Source: Rubellimicrobium arenae
GTDB taxonomy: Bacteria > Pseudomonadota > Alphaproteobacteria > Rhodobacterales > Rhodobacteraceae
Assembly (NCBI RefSeq): GCF_017916275.1
Contig: NZ_JAFMST010000008.1
Span: forward strand, 46,024-110,023
Direction of reading: 5' to 3'
DNA length: 64,000 bases
Part shown: positions 35,322 through 45,851 of the stretch, one piece after another
How the letters are laid out: each line of letters starts with the position of its first letter
Numbering within the stretch: position 1 is the first letter of the stretch
Notes under the pieces: model-generated
What the model was told of the DNA's origin: nothing
The model's input: the letters and a program-made list of their open reading frames with translations, nothing else
The model's database searches: none
Program-made: the position numbers and the translations under genes

Positions 35322-35885
35322 TCAGGCCTCCGCCGGCTGGGCTTCGGCCTCGGGCTGACGGAGAATATCCGCAACCTTCTTGCCACGCCGCTGAGCCACC
35401 GAACGGGGCGACGCTTCCTTGGTCAGGCCGTCGATCGTCGCACGGATCATGTTGTAGGGGTTGTTCGAGCCGAGCGACTTGGACACGATGTCCTGGAGCC
35501 CCAGCATCTCGAACACGGCCCGCATCGGCCCGCCCGCGATGATGCCGGTGCCCGGAACCGCCGTGCGCATCACGACGCGGCCGGCGCCATGGCGCCCTTC
35601 GATGTCGTGGTGCAGGGTCCGACCTTCCCGAAGGGGAACGCGGATCATGCTGCGCTTGGCTTGCTCGGTCGCCTTGCGGATGGCTTCGGGCACTTCCTTG
35701 GCCTTGCCCTTGCCGTAACCCACTCGGCCCTTCTGGTCCCCGACGACCACCAGAGCAGCAAAGCCGAAACGCTTGCCCCCCTTCACCGTCTTGGAGACGC
35801 GGTTGATCGCAACCAGGCGATCGGCGAACTCGGGAGCCGCGTCTTCGCGGTCCCGACGATCGCGGCGTTGTTCACGTTCTGCCAT
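35322..35885 (-). CDS. rpsE: 30S ribosomal protein S5
   Basis: 187-residue S5, a decoding-accuracy protein. The N-terminal double-stranded-RNA-binding domain has [49 protein letters not shown]; the C-terminal domain has [17 protein letters not shown] and IRATIDGL. An acidic/basic N-terminal extension ([16 protein letters not shown]) and a Pro/Glu/Ala tail flank it. Confidence 0.98.
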   Translation of the reverse strand: MAEREQRRDRRDREDAAPEFADRLVAINRVSKTVKGGKRFGFAALVVVGDQKGRVGYGKGKAKEVPEAIRKATEQAKRSMIRVPLREGRTLHHDIEGRHGAGRVVMRTAVPGTGIIAGGPMRAVFEMLGLQDIVSKSLGSNNPYNMIRATIDGLTKEASPRSVAQRRGKKVADILRQPEAEAQPAEA

Positions 35886-35896
35886 TCTCTCGCCCC

Positions 35897-36256
35897 TTAG
35901 ATCGTCAGGCCGTTTTCACGGGCCGCGTCGGCAAGAGCCTTGATCTTGCCATGGAACAGGAAGCCGCCCCGGTCGAAGTAGGCTTCGGTGACGCCGGCCG
36001 CCTTGGCGCGTTCGGCGATCGTCGCGCCGATCTTCGCCGCAGCCTCGACGTTATTCTTCCCAACCAGGCCCAGATCCTTCTCGAGCGTCGAGGCGGACGC
36101 AAGCGTCACGCCACGGGCGTCATCGATGAGCTGAACCGAGATGTTCTTGCTGGAGCGGTGGACGGAAAGCCGAAGCTTCCCGCCATTGACCGCTTTGAGC
36201 TTGTTCCGAACGCGCATCCGGCGCTTCTGGAACAGCTCGAGCTTCGTGCTGGCCAT
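35897..36256 (-). CDS. rplR: 50S ribosomal protein L18
   Basis: 119-residue 5S-rRNA-binding protein. [46 protein letters not shown] and the end [28 protein letters not shown] are diagnostic. Confidence 0.98.
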   Translation of the reverse strand: MASTKLELFQKRRMRVRNKLKAVNGGKLRLSVHRSSKNISVQLIDDARGVTLASASTLEKDLGLVGKNNVEAAAKIGATIAERAKAAGVTEAYFDRGGFLFHGKIKALADAARENGLTI

Positions 36257-36268
36257 GATGTGCGTCCC

Positions 36269-36808
36269 TTACTTCTTCTTGCCTTCCTTGCGGAAGATGA
36301 ACTCGCCCCGGTAGCGAATCCCCTTGCCCTTGTAGGGCTCGGGGCCACGCCATTCGCGGATCTCGGCGGCGACCTGGCCCACTTGCTGGGCGTCGATGCC
36401 TTCGATCACGATGACGTCGTTCCTGGGCGACGGCGTGGTGATCTTGATGCCGGCCGGCTGCTCGTAGCTCACGTCATGGGAATAGCCCAACGCGAGCTTG
36501 AGCGTGTTGCCCTGCATGGTGGCGCGGTAGCCCACGCCGGTGATGTCCAGCTCCCTCTTGAACCCTTGCGTGACGCCGGTCACGAGGTTCTCGACCATGG
36601 AGCGCGACATGCCCCACTGCTGGCGAGCCCGCTTCGACAGGCCGCGCGGAGCGACGCTGATCGCTCCGTCTTCCTGCGTCAGCGTGACGTCGTCCGTTGC
36701 CCGGAACGACAGGACCCCTTTGGGTCCCTTCACTTCGATGGTCTGGCCACTGATGTTCGCGGTCACCCCTGCGGGGAGCGGAACGGGCTTCTTGCCGATA
36801 CGAGACAT
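36269..36808 (-). CDS. rplF: 50S ribosomal protein L6
   Basis: 179-residue L6 near the sarcin-ricin loop. It starts [31 protein letters not shown]; the later motif [25 protein letters not shown] is the family signature. I use the ATG at 36808; the open frame extends 20 codons further into the rpsH end. Confidence 0.98.
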   Translation of the reverse strand: MSRIGKKPVPLPAGVTANISGQTIEVKGPKGVLSFRATDDVTLTQEDGAISVAPRGLSKRARQQWGMSRSMVENLVTGVTQGFKRELDITGVGYRATMQGNTLKLALGYSHDVSYEQPAGIKITTPSPRNDVIVIEGIDAQQVGQVAAEIREWRGPEPYKGKGIRYRGEFIFRKEGKKK

Positions 36809-36818
36809 TCTGCCCTCC

Positions 36819-37211
36819 TTAGAACACGGTGCAGAGCACTTCGCCGCCGACATTGGCGGCGCGGGCATGCGCGTCCGACATCACGCCCCGGGGCGTGGAG
36901 ACGATCGAGACGCCGAGTCCCTGACGCACCTGCGGCAGTTCCTTGACGCCCGAGTACACGCGGCGGCCCGGCTTCGACACCCGCTTGATCTCGCGGATGA
37001 CGGGCGTGCCCTCGTAGTACTTGAGCTCGATGCGCAGTTCCGGGTGGCCAGCCGAGTTGGTGACCTGCTCGTAGCCGCGGATGTAGCCCTCGTCCCGAAG
37101 GACATCGAGGACGCGCGCGCGCAGCTTGGAGGCCGGGGTGAGAACCGCGTTCTTGCCACGCGATTGCGCGTTGCGGATGCGGGTCAGCATATCGCCGATA
37201 GGATCGTTCAT
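36819..37211 (-). CDS. rpsH: 30S ribosomal protein S8
   Basis: 130-residue 16S-central-domain binder, the spc-operon feedback regulator in E. coli. It starts [44 protein letters not shown] and ends [30 protein letters not shown]. Confidence 0.98.
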   Translation of the reverse strand: MNDPIGDMLTRIRNAQSRGKNAVLTPASKLRARVLDVLRDEGYIRGYEQVTNSAGHPELRIELKYYEGTPVIREIKRVSKPGRRVYSGVKELPQVRQGLGVSIVSTPRGVMSDAHARAANVGGEVLCTVF

Positions 37212-37221
37212 CGTGACCTCC

Positions 37222-37527
37222 TTACCAGCTCGACTTCACCAGCCCGGGGATCTCGCCGTTCGAGCCAAGCTCGCGCAGCATGATCCGGCTGATCTTCAGC
37301 TTGCGGTAATAGGCGCGCGGGCGGCCAGTGAGCTGGCAGCGGTTGCGCACCCGGGTAGCCGAGGAGTTGCGGGGCAGTTCAGCGAGCTTGAGAGTCGCCT
37401 TGAACCGCTCCTCCACGGAGGCGTTCTTGTCGCTTGCGACAGCCTTCAGCTCAGCGCGCTTGGCGGCATACTGCTCGACCAGGCGCTGACGCTTCTTGTC
37501 GCGTTCAATCATGGATTTCTTGGCCAT
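37222..37527 (-). CDS. rpsN: 30S ribosomal protein S14 (long, zinc-free form)
   Basis: 101-residue S14 beginning [30 protein letters not shown]. The block [41 protein letters not shown] is typical. The length and the lack of CxxC pairs mark the C-minus form, matching the zinc-free L31 at 5847. Confidence 0.98.
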   Translation of the reverse strand: MAKKSMIERDKKRQRLVEQYAAKRAELKAVASDKNASVEERFKATLKLAELPRNSSATRVRNRCQLTGRPRAYYRKLKISRIMLRELGSNGEIPGLVKSSW

Positions 37528-37546
37528 GGTGTTTCTCTCCCGCGGC

Positions 37547-38110
37547 TCAGCTGTTGAAGGGCATGTTGAAGTGCTTCAACAGCGCCTTGGCCTCCGCGTC
37601 GGTGTTCGCGGTGGTGCAGATGACGATGTCCATGCCCCAGACCTCATCGACCTTGTCGAAGTTGATCTCGGGGAACACGATGTGCTCCTTGAGGCCGGTC
37701 GCATAGTTGCCGCGGCCGTCGAACGACTTGCCGGACACGCCGCGGAAGTCGCGGATGCGCGGCATGGCGACGTTTACAAGACGGTCCAGGAACTCGTACA
37801 TCCGGTCGCCGCGTAGGGTCACCTTGGCGCCCAGCGGCATTTCCTCACGGACCCGGAAACCGGCGATCGACTTCTTGGCCTTGGTGATAACCGCGCGCTG
37901 GCCGGCGATGGTCGACAGGTCTTCCTGCGCCGACTTGACCTTCTTGGAATCCCGGACGGCTTCGGCACCGGCCCCGATATTGAGCACGATCTTGTCGAGC
38001 TTCGGGATCTGCATGTCGTTCTTGTAGCCGAACTCTTCCTTGAGCGCGGCACGAACGCGTTCGCGGTACAAAGCCTTCAGACGCGGGGTGTAGCTGGTGG
38101 TATCGAGCAT
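37547..38110 (-). CDS. rplE: 50S ribosomal protein L5
   Basis: 187-residue 5S-rRNA-binding protein forming bridges to S13. Signature blocks: [92 protein letters not shown]. The start overlaps the rplX stop by one base. Confidence 0.98.
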   Translation of the reverse strand: MLDTTSYTPRLKALYRERVRAALKEEFGYKNDMQIPKLDKIVLNIGAGAEAVRDSKKVKSAQEDLSTIAGQRAVITKAKKSIAGFRVREEMPLGAKVTLRGDRMYEFLDRLVNVAMPRIRDFRGVSGKSFDGRGNYATGLKEHIVFPEINFDKVDEVWGMDIVICTTANTDAEAKALLKHFNMPFNS

Positions 38111-38418
38111 CAGATCACGTCCCCCGTGGTCTTTGCGAAGCGGACCTTCGTGCCATCTTCGGAGATGCGGAAGCCGACGCGGGTCGCCTTCCCGTTCGCA
38201 TCGACGATGGCGAGGTTGGACAGGTCGATCGGCATCGCCTTGGGCTGCCGGCCACCTTGGTTGTTCGCCGACTGCTTGACATGGCGGATCGCCATGTTCA
38301 CGCCGCCGACCACGGCACGGCCTTCCTTGGGCATGACGGCTTCGACTTCGCCAGTCTTGCCCTTGTCCTTACCGGTGAGCACGACCACTCGGTCACCCTT
38401 GCGGATCTTGGCAGCCAT
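38110..38418 (-). CDS. rplX: 50S ribosomal protein L24
   Basis: 102-residue assembly-initiator protein with a KOW motif ([40 protein letters not shown]). The C-terminal half ends [20 protein letters not shown]. The start overlaps the rplN stop by one base (TGATG). Confidence 0.98.
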   Translation of the reverse strand: MAAKIRKGDRVVVLTGKDKGKTGEVEAVMPKEGRAVVGGVNMAIRHVKQSANNQGGRQPKAMPIDLSNLAIVDANGKATRVGFRISEDGTKVRFAKTTGDVI

Positions 38419-38786
38419 CAGAGCACCTCCGGAGCCAGCGAGATGATCTTCATGAAGTTCTTCGCGCGCAGCTCGCGAACGACCGGCCCGAAGATCCGGG
38501 TGCCGACCGGCTCGCCCTGGTTGTTCAGGATGACGGCCGCGTTGCGATCGAAGCGGATGGTGGTCCCATCCTCGCGACGCACTTCCTTCGCGGTACGAAC
38601 GACGACGGCCTTGCGGACGTCCCCCTTCTTGACGCGACCCCGCGGGATCGCTTCCTTGACGGAGACGACGATGATGTCGCCCACCGACGCATAGCGCCGG
38701 TGTGAGCCGCCCAGGACCTTGATGCACTGAACCCGGCGGGCGCCGGAGTTGTCAGCGACATCCAGATTGGTCTGCATCTGGATCAT
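38418..38786 (-). CDS. rplN: 50S ribosomal protein L14
   Basis: 122-residue bridge protein and binding site for Rsf[66 protein letters not shown] is the complete signature. 70 bp separate it from rpsQ upstream. Confidence 0.98.
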   Translation of the reverse strand: MIQMQTNLDVADNSGARRVQCIKVLGGSHRRYASVGDIIVVSVKEAIPRGRVKKGDVRKAVVVRTAKEVRREDGTTIRFDRNAAVILNNQGEPVGTRIFGPVVRELRAKNFMKIISLAPEVL

Positions 38787-38856
38787 ATGGTTTCTCCCGA
38801 CCTGTGGGGGGGCCTAGACCCGGATCCCCAGGGTTTCGCTTCGTTCAGGAAAGCTC

Positions 38857-39096
38857 TCAGGCCTGTTCGGCCAGAAGAACTTCCCAGCGCTTGGACGCCG
38901 ACTTGGGCGCGCATTCGATGATGCGTACCGTGTCGCCCGACTTGAACGTGTTGTTCTCATCGTGAGCACGGTACTTCTTCGACATACGGATGGTCTTTTT
39001 CAGGACCGGATGGGTGAAGCGACGCTCGACGAGAACGGTGACGGTCTTGTCGTTCTTGTCGGAGGTCACGACGCCCTGAAGGATGCGCTTGGGCAT
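38857..39096 (-). CDS. rpsQ: 30S ribosomal protein S17
   Basis: 79-residue OB-fold protein: [64 protein letters not shown]. Complete. It lies 5 bp after rpmC. Confidence 0.98.
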   Translation of the reverse strand: MPKRILQGVVTSDKNDKTVTVLVERRFTHPVLKKTIRMSKKYRAHDENNTFKSGDTVRIIECAPKSASKRWEVLLAEQA

Positions 39097-39101
39097 GGAA
39101 C

Positions 39102-39314
39102 TCAGGCCTCTTGCGCGGCCTGGGCCGCCTTTTCGTTGAGAAGGGTCAGGACGCGGGCGGCCTCACGGCGGGCCTGACGCATCCGGGCAGTATTCTCGAG
39201 CTGACCGGTCGCTTGCTGAAAGCGAAGGTTGAAGCTCTCTTTCTTGAGGTTCGCGAGTTGGTCGCGCAGCTGATCGGGCGTCTGCCCGCGAAGATCCTTG
39301 GCGGTGGTCGCCAT
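39102..39314 (-). CDS. rpmC: 50S ribosomal protein L29
   Basis: 70-residue two-helix protein beside the exit tunnel. The ATG at 39314 ([59 protein letters not shown]) is preceded by AAAGGA. It is the first gene after the terminator that follows rplP, with a 244-bp leader region of its own. Confidence 0.97.
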   Translation of the reverse strand: MATTAKDLRGQTPDQLRDQLANLKKESFNLRFQQATGQLENTARMRQARREAARVLTLLNEKAAQAAQEA

Positions 39315-39400
39315 CGTTCGTCCTTTCTTCAACATCACCGGAGGGCCCCGAGCCCTATGGGCTAGGTCACCCTGAGTCCCGGTGGAGGGAATGAGGGGGC

Positions 39401-39429
39401 CTCGTACAGCCTTGACGAGGTCGTGGCAA
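39401..39429 (-). promoter_or_regulatory. Candidate promoter for the rpmC-rpmD segment
   Basis: On the - strand: TTGCCA (39424-39429), 17-bp spacer, TACGAG (39401-39406), about 90 bp before rpmC. The -10 is poor. A perfect 14-bp palindrome (39437-39450) lies directly upstream of the -35 box and could be an operator. Confidence 0.4.
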
Positions 39430-39489
39430 GCCTAAATCGCAGGCCTGCGACTGATCGCCCGGGGTGGTTCTCCTACCCTTCCAGAAAGT

Positions 39490-39513
39490 AAGAACCCCGG
39501 CCGAAGCCGGGGT
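39490..39513 (-). terminator. Terminator after rplP
   Basis: A perfect 8-bp stem (39494-39501 with 39506-39513) with a TTCG tetraloop on the - strand, followed by TTCTTACTTT. It lies 45 bp after the rplP stop and splits the S10-spc gene string between rplP and rpmC. Confidence 0.75.
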
Positions 39514-39558
39514 CCTCTGTTCTTCACTCGACCCGCGCAAGCTGCACGGGAACGACCC

Positions 39559-39972
39559 TTACCAGTCCTCACGGACGATGGTGCGGGTCTTCACCGGAAG
39601 CTTCATGGCCGCGAGGCGGAGCGCCTCGCGTGCGATCTCCTCGGAGACGCCATCCACTTCGAACATGATCCGACCGGGCTTCACACGGCAGGCCCAGTAG
39701 TCGACGGAGCCCTTACCCTTACCCATACGCACTTCGATGGGCTTGGAGGTCACCGGGACGTCCGGGAAGATGCGGATCCACACCCGGCCCTGACGCTTCA
39801 TGTGACGGGTCAGAGCACGACGGGCCGCCTCGATCTGGCGAGCGGTGACCCGCTCGGGCTCGGTGGCTTTCAGGCCATAGGTGCCGAAGTTAAGGTCCGA
39901 ACCACCCTTGGCGTCGCCATGGATGCGGCCCTTGTGGAGCTTGCGGAACTTGGTGCGCTTCGGTTGAAGCAT
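39559..39972 (-). CDS. rplP: 50S ribosomal protein L16
   Basis: 137-residue L16 at the A-site tRNA elbow. [90 protein letters not shown] is complete. It ends the rplB-rplP segment. Confidence 0.98.
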   Translation of the reverse strand: MLQPKRTKFRKLHKGRIHGDAKGGSDLNFGTYGLKATEPERVTARQIEAARRALTRHMKRQGRVWIRIFPDVPVTSKPIEVRMGKGKGSVDYWACRVKPGRIMFEVDGVSEEIAREALRLAAMKLPVKTRTIVREDW

Positions 39973-39985
39973 TTGTCTCTACTCC

Positions 39986-40720
39986 TCAGCGGTCGCGATC
40001 GCGATCACGGTCGCGACGCTCGGGGCGGGCACCACGCGGAACGGCCGTGTCCTGCAGCTCGGCGGCCTTGCGGTCGCGAGCCTGCGGATCGTGCTCCATG
40101 ATCTCGCCCTTGAAGATCCAGACCTTGATGCCGATGATCCCGTACGGCGTCTCGGCCTCACTCAGCGCGTAGTCGATGTCGGCGCGCAGGGTATGCAGCG
40201 GCACACGACCCTCGCGATACCACTCGGTCCGGGCAATCTCAGCACCGCCTAGGCGGCCGGAGACATTCACCCGGATGCCCAGGGCACCCATGCGCATCGC
40301 GTTCTGCACGGCACGCTTCATGGCGCGGCGGAACGAAACCCGACGCTCGAGCTGCTGGGCGATGGACTCCCCAACCAGCGCGGAGTCGAGCTCGGGCTTG
40401 CGGACCTCAACGATGTTGAGGTGCAGCTCCGACTTCGTGAGCGCCGCAACTTTCTTGCGAAGCGTCTCGATATCGGCGCCCTTCTTGCCGATGATCACGC
40501 CAGGACGAGCGGCGTGGATCGTCACGCGGCACTTCTTGTGCGGACGCTCGATGATCACGCGGCTGATGCCGGCAGCCTTGGCTTCCTTCTTGATGAAATC
40601 CTTGATGCGGATGTCCTCGAGGAGGAGGTCGCCGAAATCCTTGGAATTCGCGAACCACCGGCTGTCCCAGGTCCGGTTGACCTGCAGACGCATGCCGACG
40701 GGATTGACTTTGTTGCCCAT
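39986..40720 (-). CDS. rpsC: 30S ribosomal protein S3
   Basis: 244-residue S3 at the mRNA entry site. It starts [24 protein letters not shown]; the KH domain has [20 protein letters not shown]; the C-terminal domain has [35 protein letters not shown]. The tail ends in an alternating Arg-Asp run ([10 protein letters not shown]). The start overlaps the rplV stop by one base. Confidence 0.98.
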   Translation of the reverse strand: MGNKVNPVGMRLQVNRTWDSRWFANSKDFGDLLLEDIRIKDFIKKEAKAAGISRVIIERPHKKCRVTIHAARPGVIIGKKGADIETLRKKVAALTKSELHLNIVEVRKPELDSALVGESIAQQLERRVSFRRAMKRAVQNAMRMGALGIRVNVSGRLGGAEIARTEWYREGRVPLHTLRADIDYALSEAETPYGIIGIKVWIFKGEIMEHDPQARDRKAAELQDTAVPRGARPERRDRDRDRDR

Positions 40721-41112
40721 CAGGCTTGCTCCCCCTGGACAGCGTCGATCTGACGCACGGTGATTGTGAGTTCCGAGAACGGCTTCACGATCCGGCCGAA
40801 CCGACCACGGGCACGCGGGCGGCCGCGCTTCATCGTGAGGTTCTTGCCCACCCAGGCCTCGGCCACGATCAGCGCGTCGACGTCCAGGTTGTGGTTGTTC
40901 TCGGCATTGGCGATGGCCGACTGGAGGCACTTCTTCACGTCGCCGGCGATCCGACGCTTGGAGAAGGTCAGATCGGCGAGAGCCTTCTCCACCTTCTTGC
41001 CGCGGATCATTGCCGCGACGACGTTCAGCTTCTGCGGGCTGGTGCGCAGCATGCGCGCCTTGGCCATCGCCTCATTGTCCGCCACGCGGCGCGGATTCTT
41101 CTCCTGACCCAT
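40720..41112 (-). CDS. rplV: 50S ribosomal protein L22
   Basis: 130-residue L22, whose beta-hairpin lines the exit tunnel. Diagnostic: [88 protein letters not shown]. No deletion is seen in the macrolide-relevant hairpin. Confidence 0.98.
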   Translation of the reverse strand: MGQEKNPRRVADNEAMAKARMLRTSPQKLNVVAAMIRGKKVEKALADLTFSKRRIAGDVKKCLQSAIANAENNHNLDVDALIVAEAWVGKNLTMKRGRPRARGRFGRIVKPFSELTITVRQIDAVQGEQA

Positions 41113-41115
41113 GGC

Positions 41116-41394
41116 TTACTTCCTCTTGGCTTTCTTGTCGGCAGCGTGGCCGTAATAGGTCCGCGTCGGCGAGTACTCACCGAACTTCTGGCCGATCATC
41201 TCCTCGGTCACCAGGACGGGGATATGCTTCTTGCCATTGTAGACGCCGAACGTGAGGCCCACGAACTGGGGCAGGATGGTGGAACGGCGCGACCAGATCT
41301 TGATGACCTCGTTGCGGCCGGTGCCCCGCGCTGCTTCGGCCTTCTTGAGGACGTAAGCATCGACGAAGGGGCCCTTCCAAACGGAACGCGACAT
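41116..41394 (-). CDS. rpsS: 30S ribosomal protein S19
   Basis: 92-residue S19 of the 30S head: [20 protein letters not shown]... then [58 protein letters not shown]. Complete. It lies 3 bp after rplB. Confidence 0.98.
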   Translation of the reverse strand: MSRSVWKGPFVDAYVLKKAEAARGTGRNEVIKIWSRRSTILPQFVGLTFGVYNGKKHIPVLVTEEMIGQKFGEYSPTRTYYGHAADKKAKRK

Positions 41395-41397
41395 GGA

Positions 41398-42237
41398 TTA
41401 GCGGCCTTTCTTCGCGTGGCGCGAACGAAGGATGAGCTTCGCGGACGCCTTATTCGGGTTGCGGGTGCGGTTGCCCTTGGTGCCCTTGCCCCAGGGAGTC
41501 ACGGGGTGACGACCACCGGAGGTCCGGCCCTCACCACCACCATGCGGGTGGTCGATGGGGTTCATGGCGACGCCGCGAACGGTCGGGCGAATGCCCATGT
41601 GACGCGACCGACCAGCCTTGCCGAGGTTCTGGTTCGAGTTGTCCGGGTTGGACACGGCACCGATGGTGGCCATGCACTCCTGGCGAACGGCGCGCAGCTC
41701 TCCCGAGGAAAGACGGATCTGCGCGTAGCCGCCGTCCCGGCCGACGAACTGGGCGTAGGTGCCCGCGGCACGGGCGATCTGACCACCCTTCCCTGCCTTC
41801 AGCTCGACGTTGTGGACGATGGTCCCGATCGGCATGCCCGAGAACGGCATCGCGTTGCCGGGCTTCACGTCGGTCTTGGCCCCGGCCACGACGGTATCAC
41901 CAACCGCCAGGCGCTGGGGCGCGAGAATATAGGCCTGCTCGCCATCCTGATAGCGGATGAGGGCGATGAACGCGGTCCGGTTGGGATCGTACTCGATCCG
42001 CTCCACGGTCGCGGGGACGTCGAACTTGCGACGCTTGAAATCGACGACACGGTAGAGACGCTTCGCGCCGCCACCCTTGTGCCACATCGTGATCCGCCCG
42101 GTGTTGTTCCGGCCGCCGGTCTTGGTGAGACCTTCCGTCAGGGTCTTGACGGGGCGCCCTTTCCAAAGCTCCGAACGGTCGATCAGAACCAGCCCACGCT
42201 GGCCAGGCGTCGTCGGCTTGTACGACTTGAGTGCCAT
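41398..42237 (-). CDS. rplB: 50S ribosomal protein L2
   Basis: 279-residue L2, essential for peptidyl transferase centre assembly. It starts [29 protein letters not shown]; later blocks are [54 protein letters not shown] and the catalytic-region [36 protein letters not shown] with the conserved His. A 127-bp gap with a strong hairpin separates it from rplW. Confidence 0.98.
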   Translation of the reverse strand: MALKSYKPTTPGQRGLVLIDRSELWKGRPVKTLTEGLTKTGGRNNTGRITMWHKGGGAKRLYRVVDFKRRKFDVPATVERIEYDPNRTAFIALIRYQDGEQAYILAPQRLAVGDTVVAGAKTDVKPGNAMPFSGMPIGTIVHNVELKAGKGGQIARAAGTYAQFVGRDGGYAQIRLSSGELRAVRQECMATIGAVSNPDNSNQNLGKAGRSRHMGIRPTVRGVAMNPIDHPHGGGEGRTSGGRHPVTPWGKGTKGNRTRNPNKASAKLILRSRHAKKGR

Positions 42238-42323
42238 GCTTTCTGTCTTCCGTCTGCTTCGCGGACCGTTGCCGGTCCGTCTCTGATGTGAAGGGCCCCG
42301 AAGGTCCCCGGTTAGAACGACGA

Positions 42324-42346
42324 GGCCCCGGGACTTGCCCGGGGCC
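42324..42346 (-). terminator. Terminator-like hairpin between rplW and rplB
   Basis: A perfect 9-bp GC stem (42324-42332 with 42338-42346), 5-base loop, 19 bp after the rplW stop. On the - strand it is followed by TCGTCGTTCT, a poor U-run, so it may be an attenuator or partial terminator rather than a full stop. No promoter is evident before rplB. Confidence 0.55.
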
Positions 42347-42364
42347 GGTCAGTGGTGCGGTCCC

Positions 42365-42664
42365 TTACGCGAGACCGGTCGAGACGTCAATGGTGTGACC
42401 CTCTTCGAGCGTCACGTAAGCTTTCTTGACATCGTTGCGGACCCCGGGACGGCCACGGAAGCGCTTGTTCTTGCCCTTGGTCACCACGGTGTTCACCGCC
42501 TTGACCTTCACGCCGAACAGAGCCTCGATCGCCGATTTGATCAGCGGCTTGGTGGCTTCGGCGGCAACCTCGAAGACGACCGCATTGGACTCGGACGCGA
42601 GGGTCGCCTTCTCGGTGATGACCGGGCGACGGATGATGTCGTACTGAGACGGCGTGGCGGTCAT
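42365..42664 (-). CDS. rplW: 50S ribosomal protein L23
   Basis: 99-residue L23 at the exit-tunnel mouth, docking site for SRP and trigger factor. [82 protein letters not shown] is diagnostic. The start overlaps the rplD stop (ATGA). Confidence 0.98.
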   Translation of the reverse strand: MTATPSQYDIIRRPVITEKATLASESNAVVFEVAAEATKPLIKSAIEALFGVKVKAVNTVVTKGKNKRFRGRPGVRNDVKKAYVTLEEGHTIDVSTGLA

Positions 42665-43278
42665 TTCAGGCGGGCCTCCAGGGCTTCGACGCCGGCGCGA
42701 GTGAGCACGAGCGTGTCACGGCGCAGGATGTCGTAGACGTTGGCGCCGATGGCCGGCAGCACGTCCAGGGTCTCGATGTTACGAGCGGCACGAGCGAAGT
42801 TGTCGTTCACCGCGGCGTCGATGACGAGGGCGCGCTTCCAGCCGAGCGATTCGACCTGCTTGGCCAGAACGCGGGTCTTGGCTTCCGGCAAATCCAGGTT
42901 CTCGACGACGACCAGTTCACCAGCGCGAGCCTTGGCCGAGAGCGCGTGCATCAGGCCGAGCTTGCGGAACTTCTTGGTGAGGTCATGCGCGTGGCTGCGG
43001 GGGGTCGGCCCCTTCACAACGCCGCCGTGACGGAAGATCGACGCCTTCTTGGAACCGTGGCGGGCACCGCCCGTCCCCTTCTGGCGATAGATCTTCTTGG
43101 TCGAGTAGCTGACCTCGGCCCGCGTCAGGGTCGAGTGGGTGCCCTGCTGGGCCTTGGCGCGCTGCCAGCGGACCATGCGGTGCAGGATGTCGGCGCGCGG
43201 CTCAAGGCCGAAGATCGCGTCATCGAGCTCAACGGGGCCAGCCGCTTCGCCGGCGAGGGTGATGGCGTTAGCCTGCAT
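42661..43278 (-). CDS. rplD: 50S ribosomal protein L4
   Basis: 205-residue L4, whose loop reaches the exit tunnel and which regulates the S10 operon in E. coli. Blocks: [63 protein letters not shown] and the C-terminal [19 protein letters not shown]. The ATG at 43278 overlaps the end of rplC by 11 bp. Confidence 0.98.
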   Translation of the reverse strand: MQANAITLAGEAAGPVELDDAIFGLEPRADILHRMVRWQRAKAQQGTHSTLTRAEVSYSTKKIYRQKGTGGARHGSKKASIFRHGGVVKGPTPRSHAHDLTKKFRKLGLMHALSAKARAGELVVVENLDLPEAKTRVLAKQVESLGWKRALVIDAAVNDNFARAARNIETLDVLPAIGANVYDILRRDTLVLTRAGVEALEARLK

Positions 43279-44128
43279 TGTTCTCGCCTCCTTCAGCGGC
43301 GGTGTCGTCGCCCGTGGGGGCAGCAGCAGCGGCAGCCTCGGCAGCTTCGATCGCAGCTTGTTCCGCTTCGGCCGCGGCGCGTGCGGCGGCTTCGGCTTCG
43401 GCGGCGGCCTGAGCGGCAGCTTCTTCGGCCAGGCGCTTGGCTTCACGTTCGGCGGAACGCAGCGCCGCCGGCAGGATGATGTTCTCGGGCTGCGGCTTCT
43501 TCACGGCGTCCTTGACCGTGACCCAGCCACCCTTGTTGCCCGGAACGGCGCCCTTCACCATGACGAGGCCACGGTCCGTGTCGATGCGGACGACCTGCAG
43601 GTTCTGGGTGGTGACACGGGTCGTGCCCATGTGACCAGCCATCTTCTTGCCTTTGAAGATCCGGCCGGGATCCTGGCACTGGCCGACAGAGCCGTGCGAG
43701 CGGTGAGACACCGACACGCCGTGGGAGGCCCGGAGGCCGCCGAAGTTGTGCCGCTTCATGACGCCCGCGAAGCCCTTACCAATCGACGTGCCGGACACGT
43801 CGACGAACTGGCCGGGGAAGTAGTGCGCCGCGATGATCTCTTCGCCCACGCCGATGAGGTTCGCGGGATCGACCCGGAACTCAACGATCTTGCGCTTGGG
43901 CTCGACATTCGCCTTGGCGAAGTGGCCGCGCATGGGCTGCGGAGTGTTCTTGGCCTTGGCGGCGCCGGCACCAAGTTGGACGGCCGTGTAGCCGTCCTTC
44001 TCGACCGTGCGCTGCGCGACGACCTGAACGTTGTCGAGTTGAAGAACGGTGACAGGGACCTGCTTGCCGTCTTCGAGGAACAGGCGGGTCATCCCCACCT
44101 TCTTGGCGATCACGCCCGAACGAAGCAT
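43268..44128 (-). CDS. rplC: 50S ribosomal protein L3 with long Ala/Glu tail
   Basis: 286-residue L3; family members are usually ~210. The core is complete: [33 protein letters not shown], the W-loop region [44 protein letters not shown] (with the Gln methylated by PrmB) and [13 protein letters not shown]. From about residue 225 a low-complexity Ala/Glu-rich, probably helical extension follows (for example [17 protein letters not shown]), ending in an acidic Gly/Asn tail. The ATG at 44128 is preferred to a TTG two codons upstream. Confidence 0.97.
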   Translation of the reverse strand: MLRSGVIAKKVGMTRLFLEDGKQVPVTVLQLDNVQVVAQRTVEKDGYTAVQLGAGAAKAKNTPQPMRGHFAKANVEPKRKIVEFRVDPANLIGVGEEIIAAHYFPGQFVDVSGTSIGKGFAGVMKRHNFGGLRASHGVSVSHRSHGSVGQCQDPGRIFKGKKMAGHMGTTRVTTQNLQVVRIDTDRGLVMVKGAVPGNKGGWVTVKDAVKKPQPENIILPAALRSAEREAKRLAEEAAAQAAAEAEAAARAAAEAEQAAIEAAEAAAAAAPTGDDTAAEGGENNAG

Positions 44129-44141
44129 GCTCAAAGCCTCC

Positions 44142-44456
44142 TCAGACCTTGATCTCGACGTCGACGCCGGCGGCGAGGTCGAGCTTCATCAGCGCGTCCA
44201 CGGTCTGCGGGGTCGGGTCCACGATGTCCAGGAGCCGCTTGTGGGTGCGGATCTCAAACTGGTCGCGGGACTTCTTGTCGATGTGGGGGCCACGCAGCAC
44301 CGTGAACTTCTCGATCTTGTTCGGAAGCGGGATGGGGCCGCGGACGTTGGCGCCGGTGCGCTTGGCGGTCGACACGATCTCGGCGGTGCTGGCATCCAGC
44401 ACGCGGTAGTCGAACGCCTTCAGGCGAATGCGGATGGTCTGGCTCTGGGCGGCCAT
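44142..44456 (-). CDS. rpsJ: 30S ribosomal protein S10 / NusE
   Basis: 104-residue protein of the 30S head that also works as NusE in antitermination with NusB and Nus[99 protein letters not shown] is complete. The ATG at 44456 follows AAAGG. Confidence 0.98.
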   Translation of the reverse strand: MAAQSQTIRIRLKAFDYRVLDASTAEIVSTAKRTGANVRGPIPLPNKIEKFTVLRGPHIDKKSRDQFEIRTHKRLLDIVDPTPQTVDALMKLDLAAGVDVEIKV

Positions 44457-44538
44457 GGATCTGCCTTTCAAGGCTCAATAACGATCGAGAGGTGAACCGG
44501 CGGGATTGCCGGGCCACGTCGGACCGGTCGTCAGTAAT

Positions 44539-44571
44539 GCTGAGGGCGCGCGTCTAGCGCGCGCCCTCAGC
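44539..44571. repeat. Perfect 14-bp inverted repeat between tuf and rpsJ
   Basis: Arms 44539-44552 and 44558-44571 with a 5-base TCTAG loop. It is GC-rich, 14 bp after the tuf stop, with no U-run on either side. It coincides with a candidate promoter for rpsJ. Confidence 0.8.
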
Positions 44572-44579
44572 GAAGTCAA
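44551..44579 (-). promoter_or_regulatory. Candidate S10 promoter overlapping the palindrome
   Basis: On the - strand: TTGACT (44574-44579), 17-bp spacer, TAGACG (44551-44556). The -10 lies in the loop and inner left arm of the inverted repeat. Weak -10, good -35 and spacing. Confidence 0.4.
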
Positions 44580-44584
44580 CAGAC

Positions 44585-45760
<1,176 letters not shown>

Positions 45761-45819
45761 GATGGCTTCTCCTGTGCGTGACTAGTTTGGCTGGCCGGGG
45801 CCCGCCGATATGGGATGGT

Positions 45820-45842
45820 GGGGCGCTTGTCTCAAGCGCCCC
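45820..45842 (-). promoter_or_regulatory. Intercistronic hairpin between fusA and tuf
   Basis: Perfect 10-bp stem (45820-45829 with 45833-45842) with a 3-base TCT loop, 10 bp after the fusA stop. No U-run. It probably stabilises or attenuates. Confidence 0.55.
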
Positions 45843-45851
45843 GCCCCGCCG

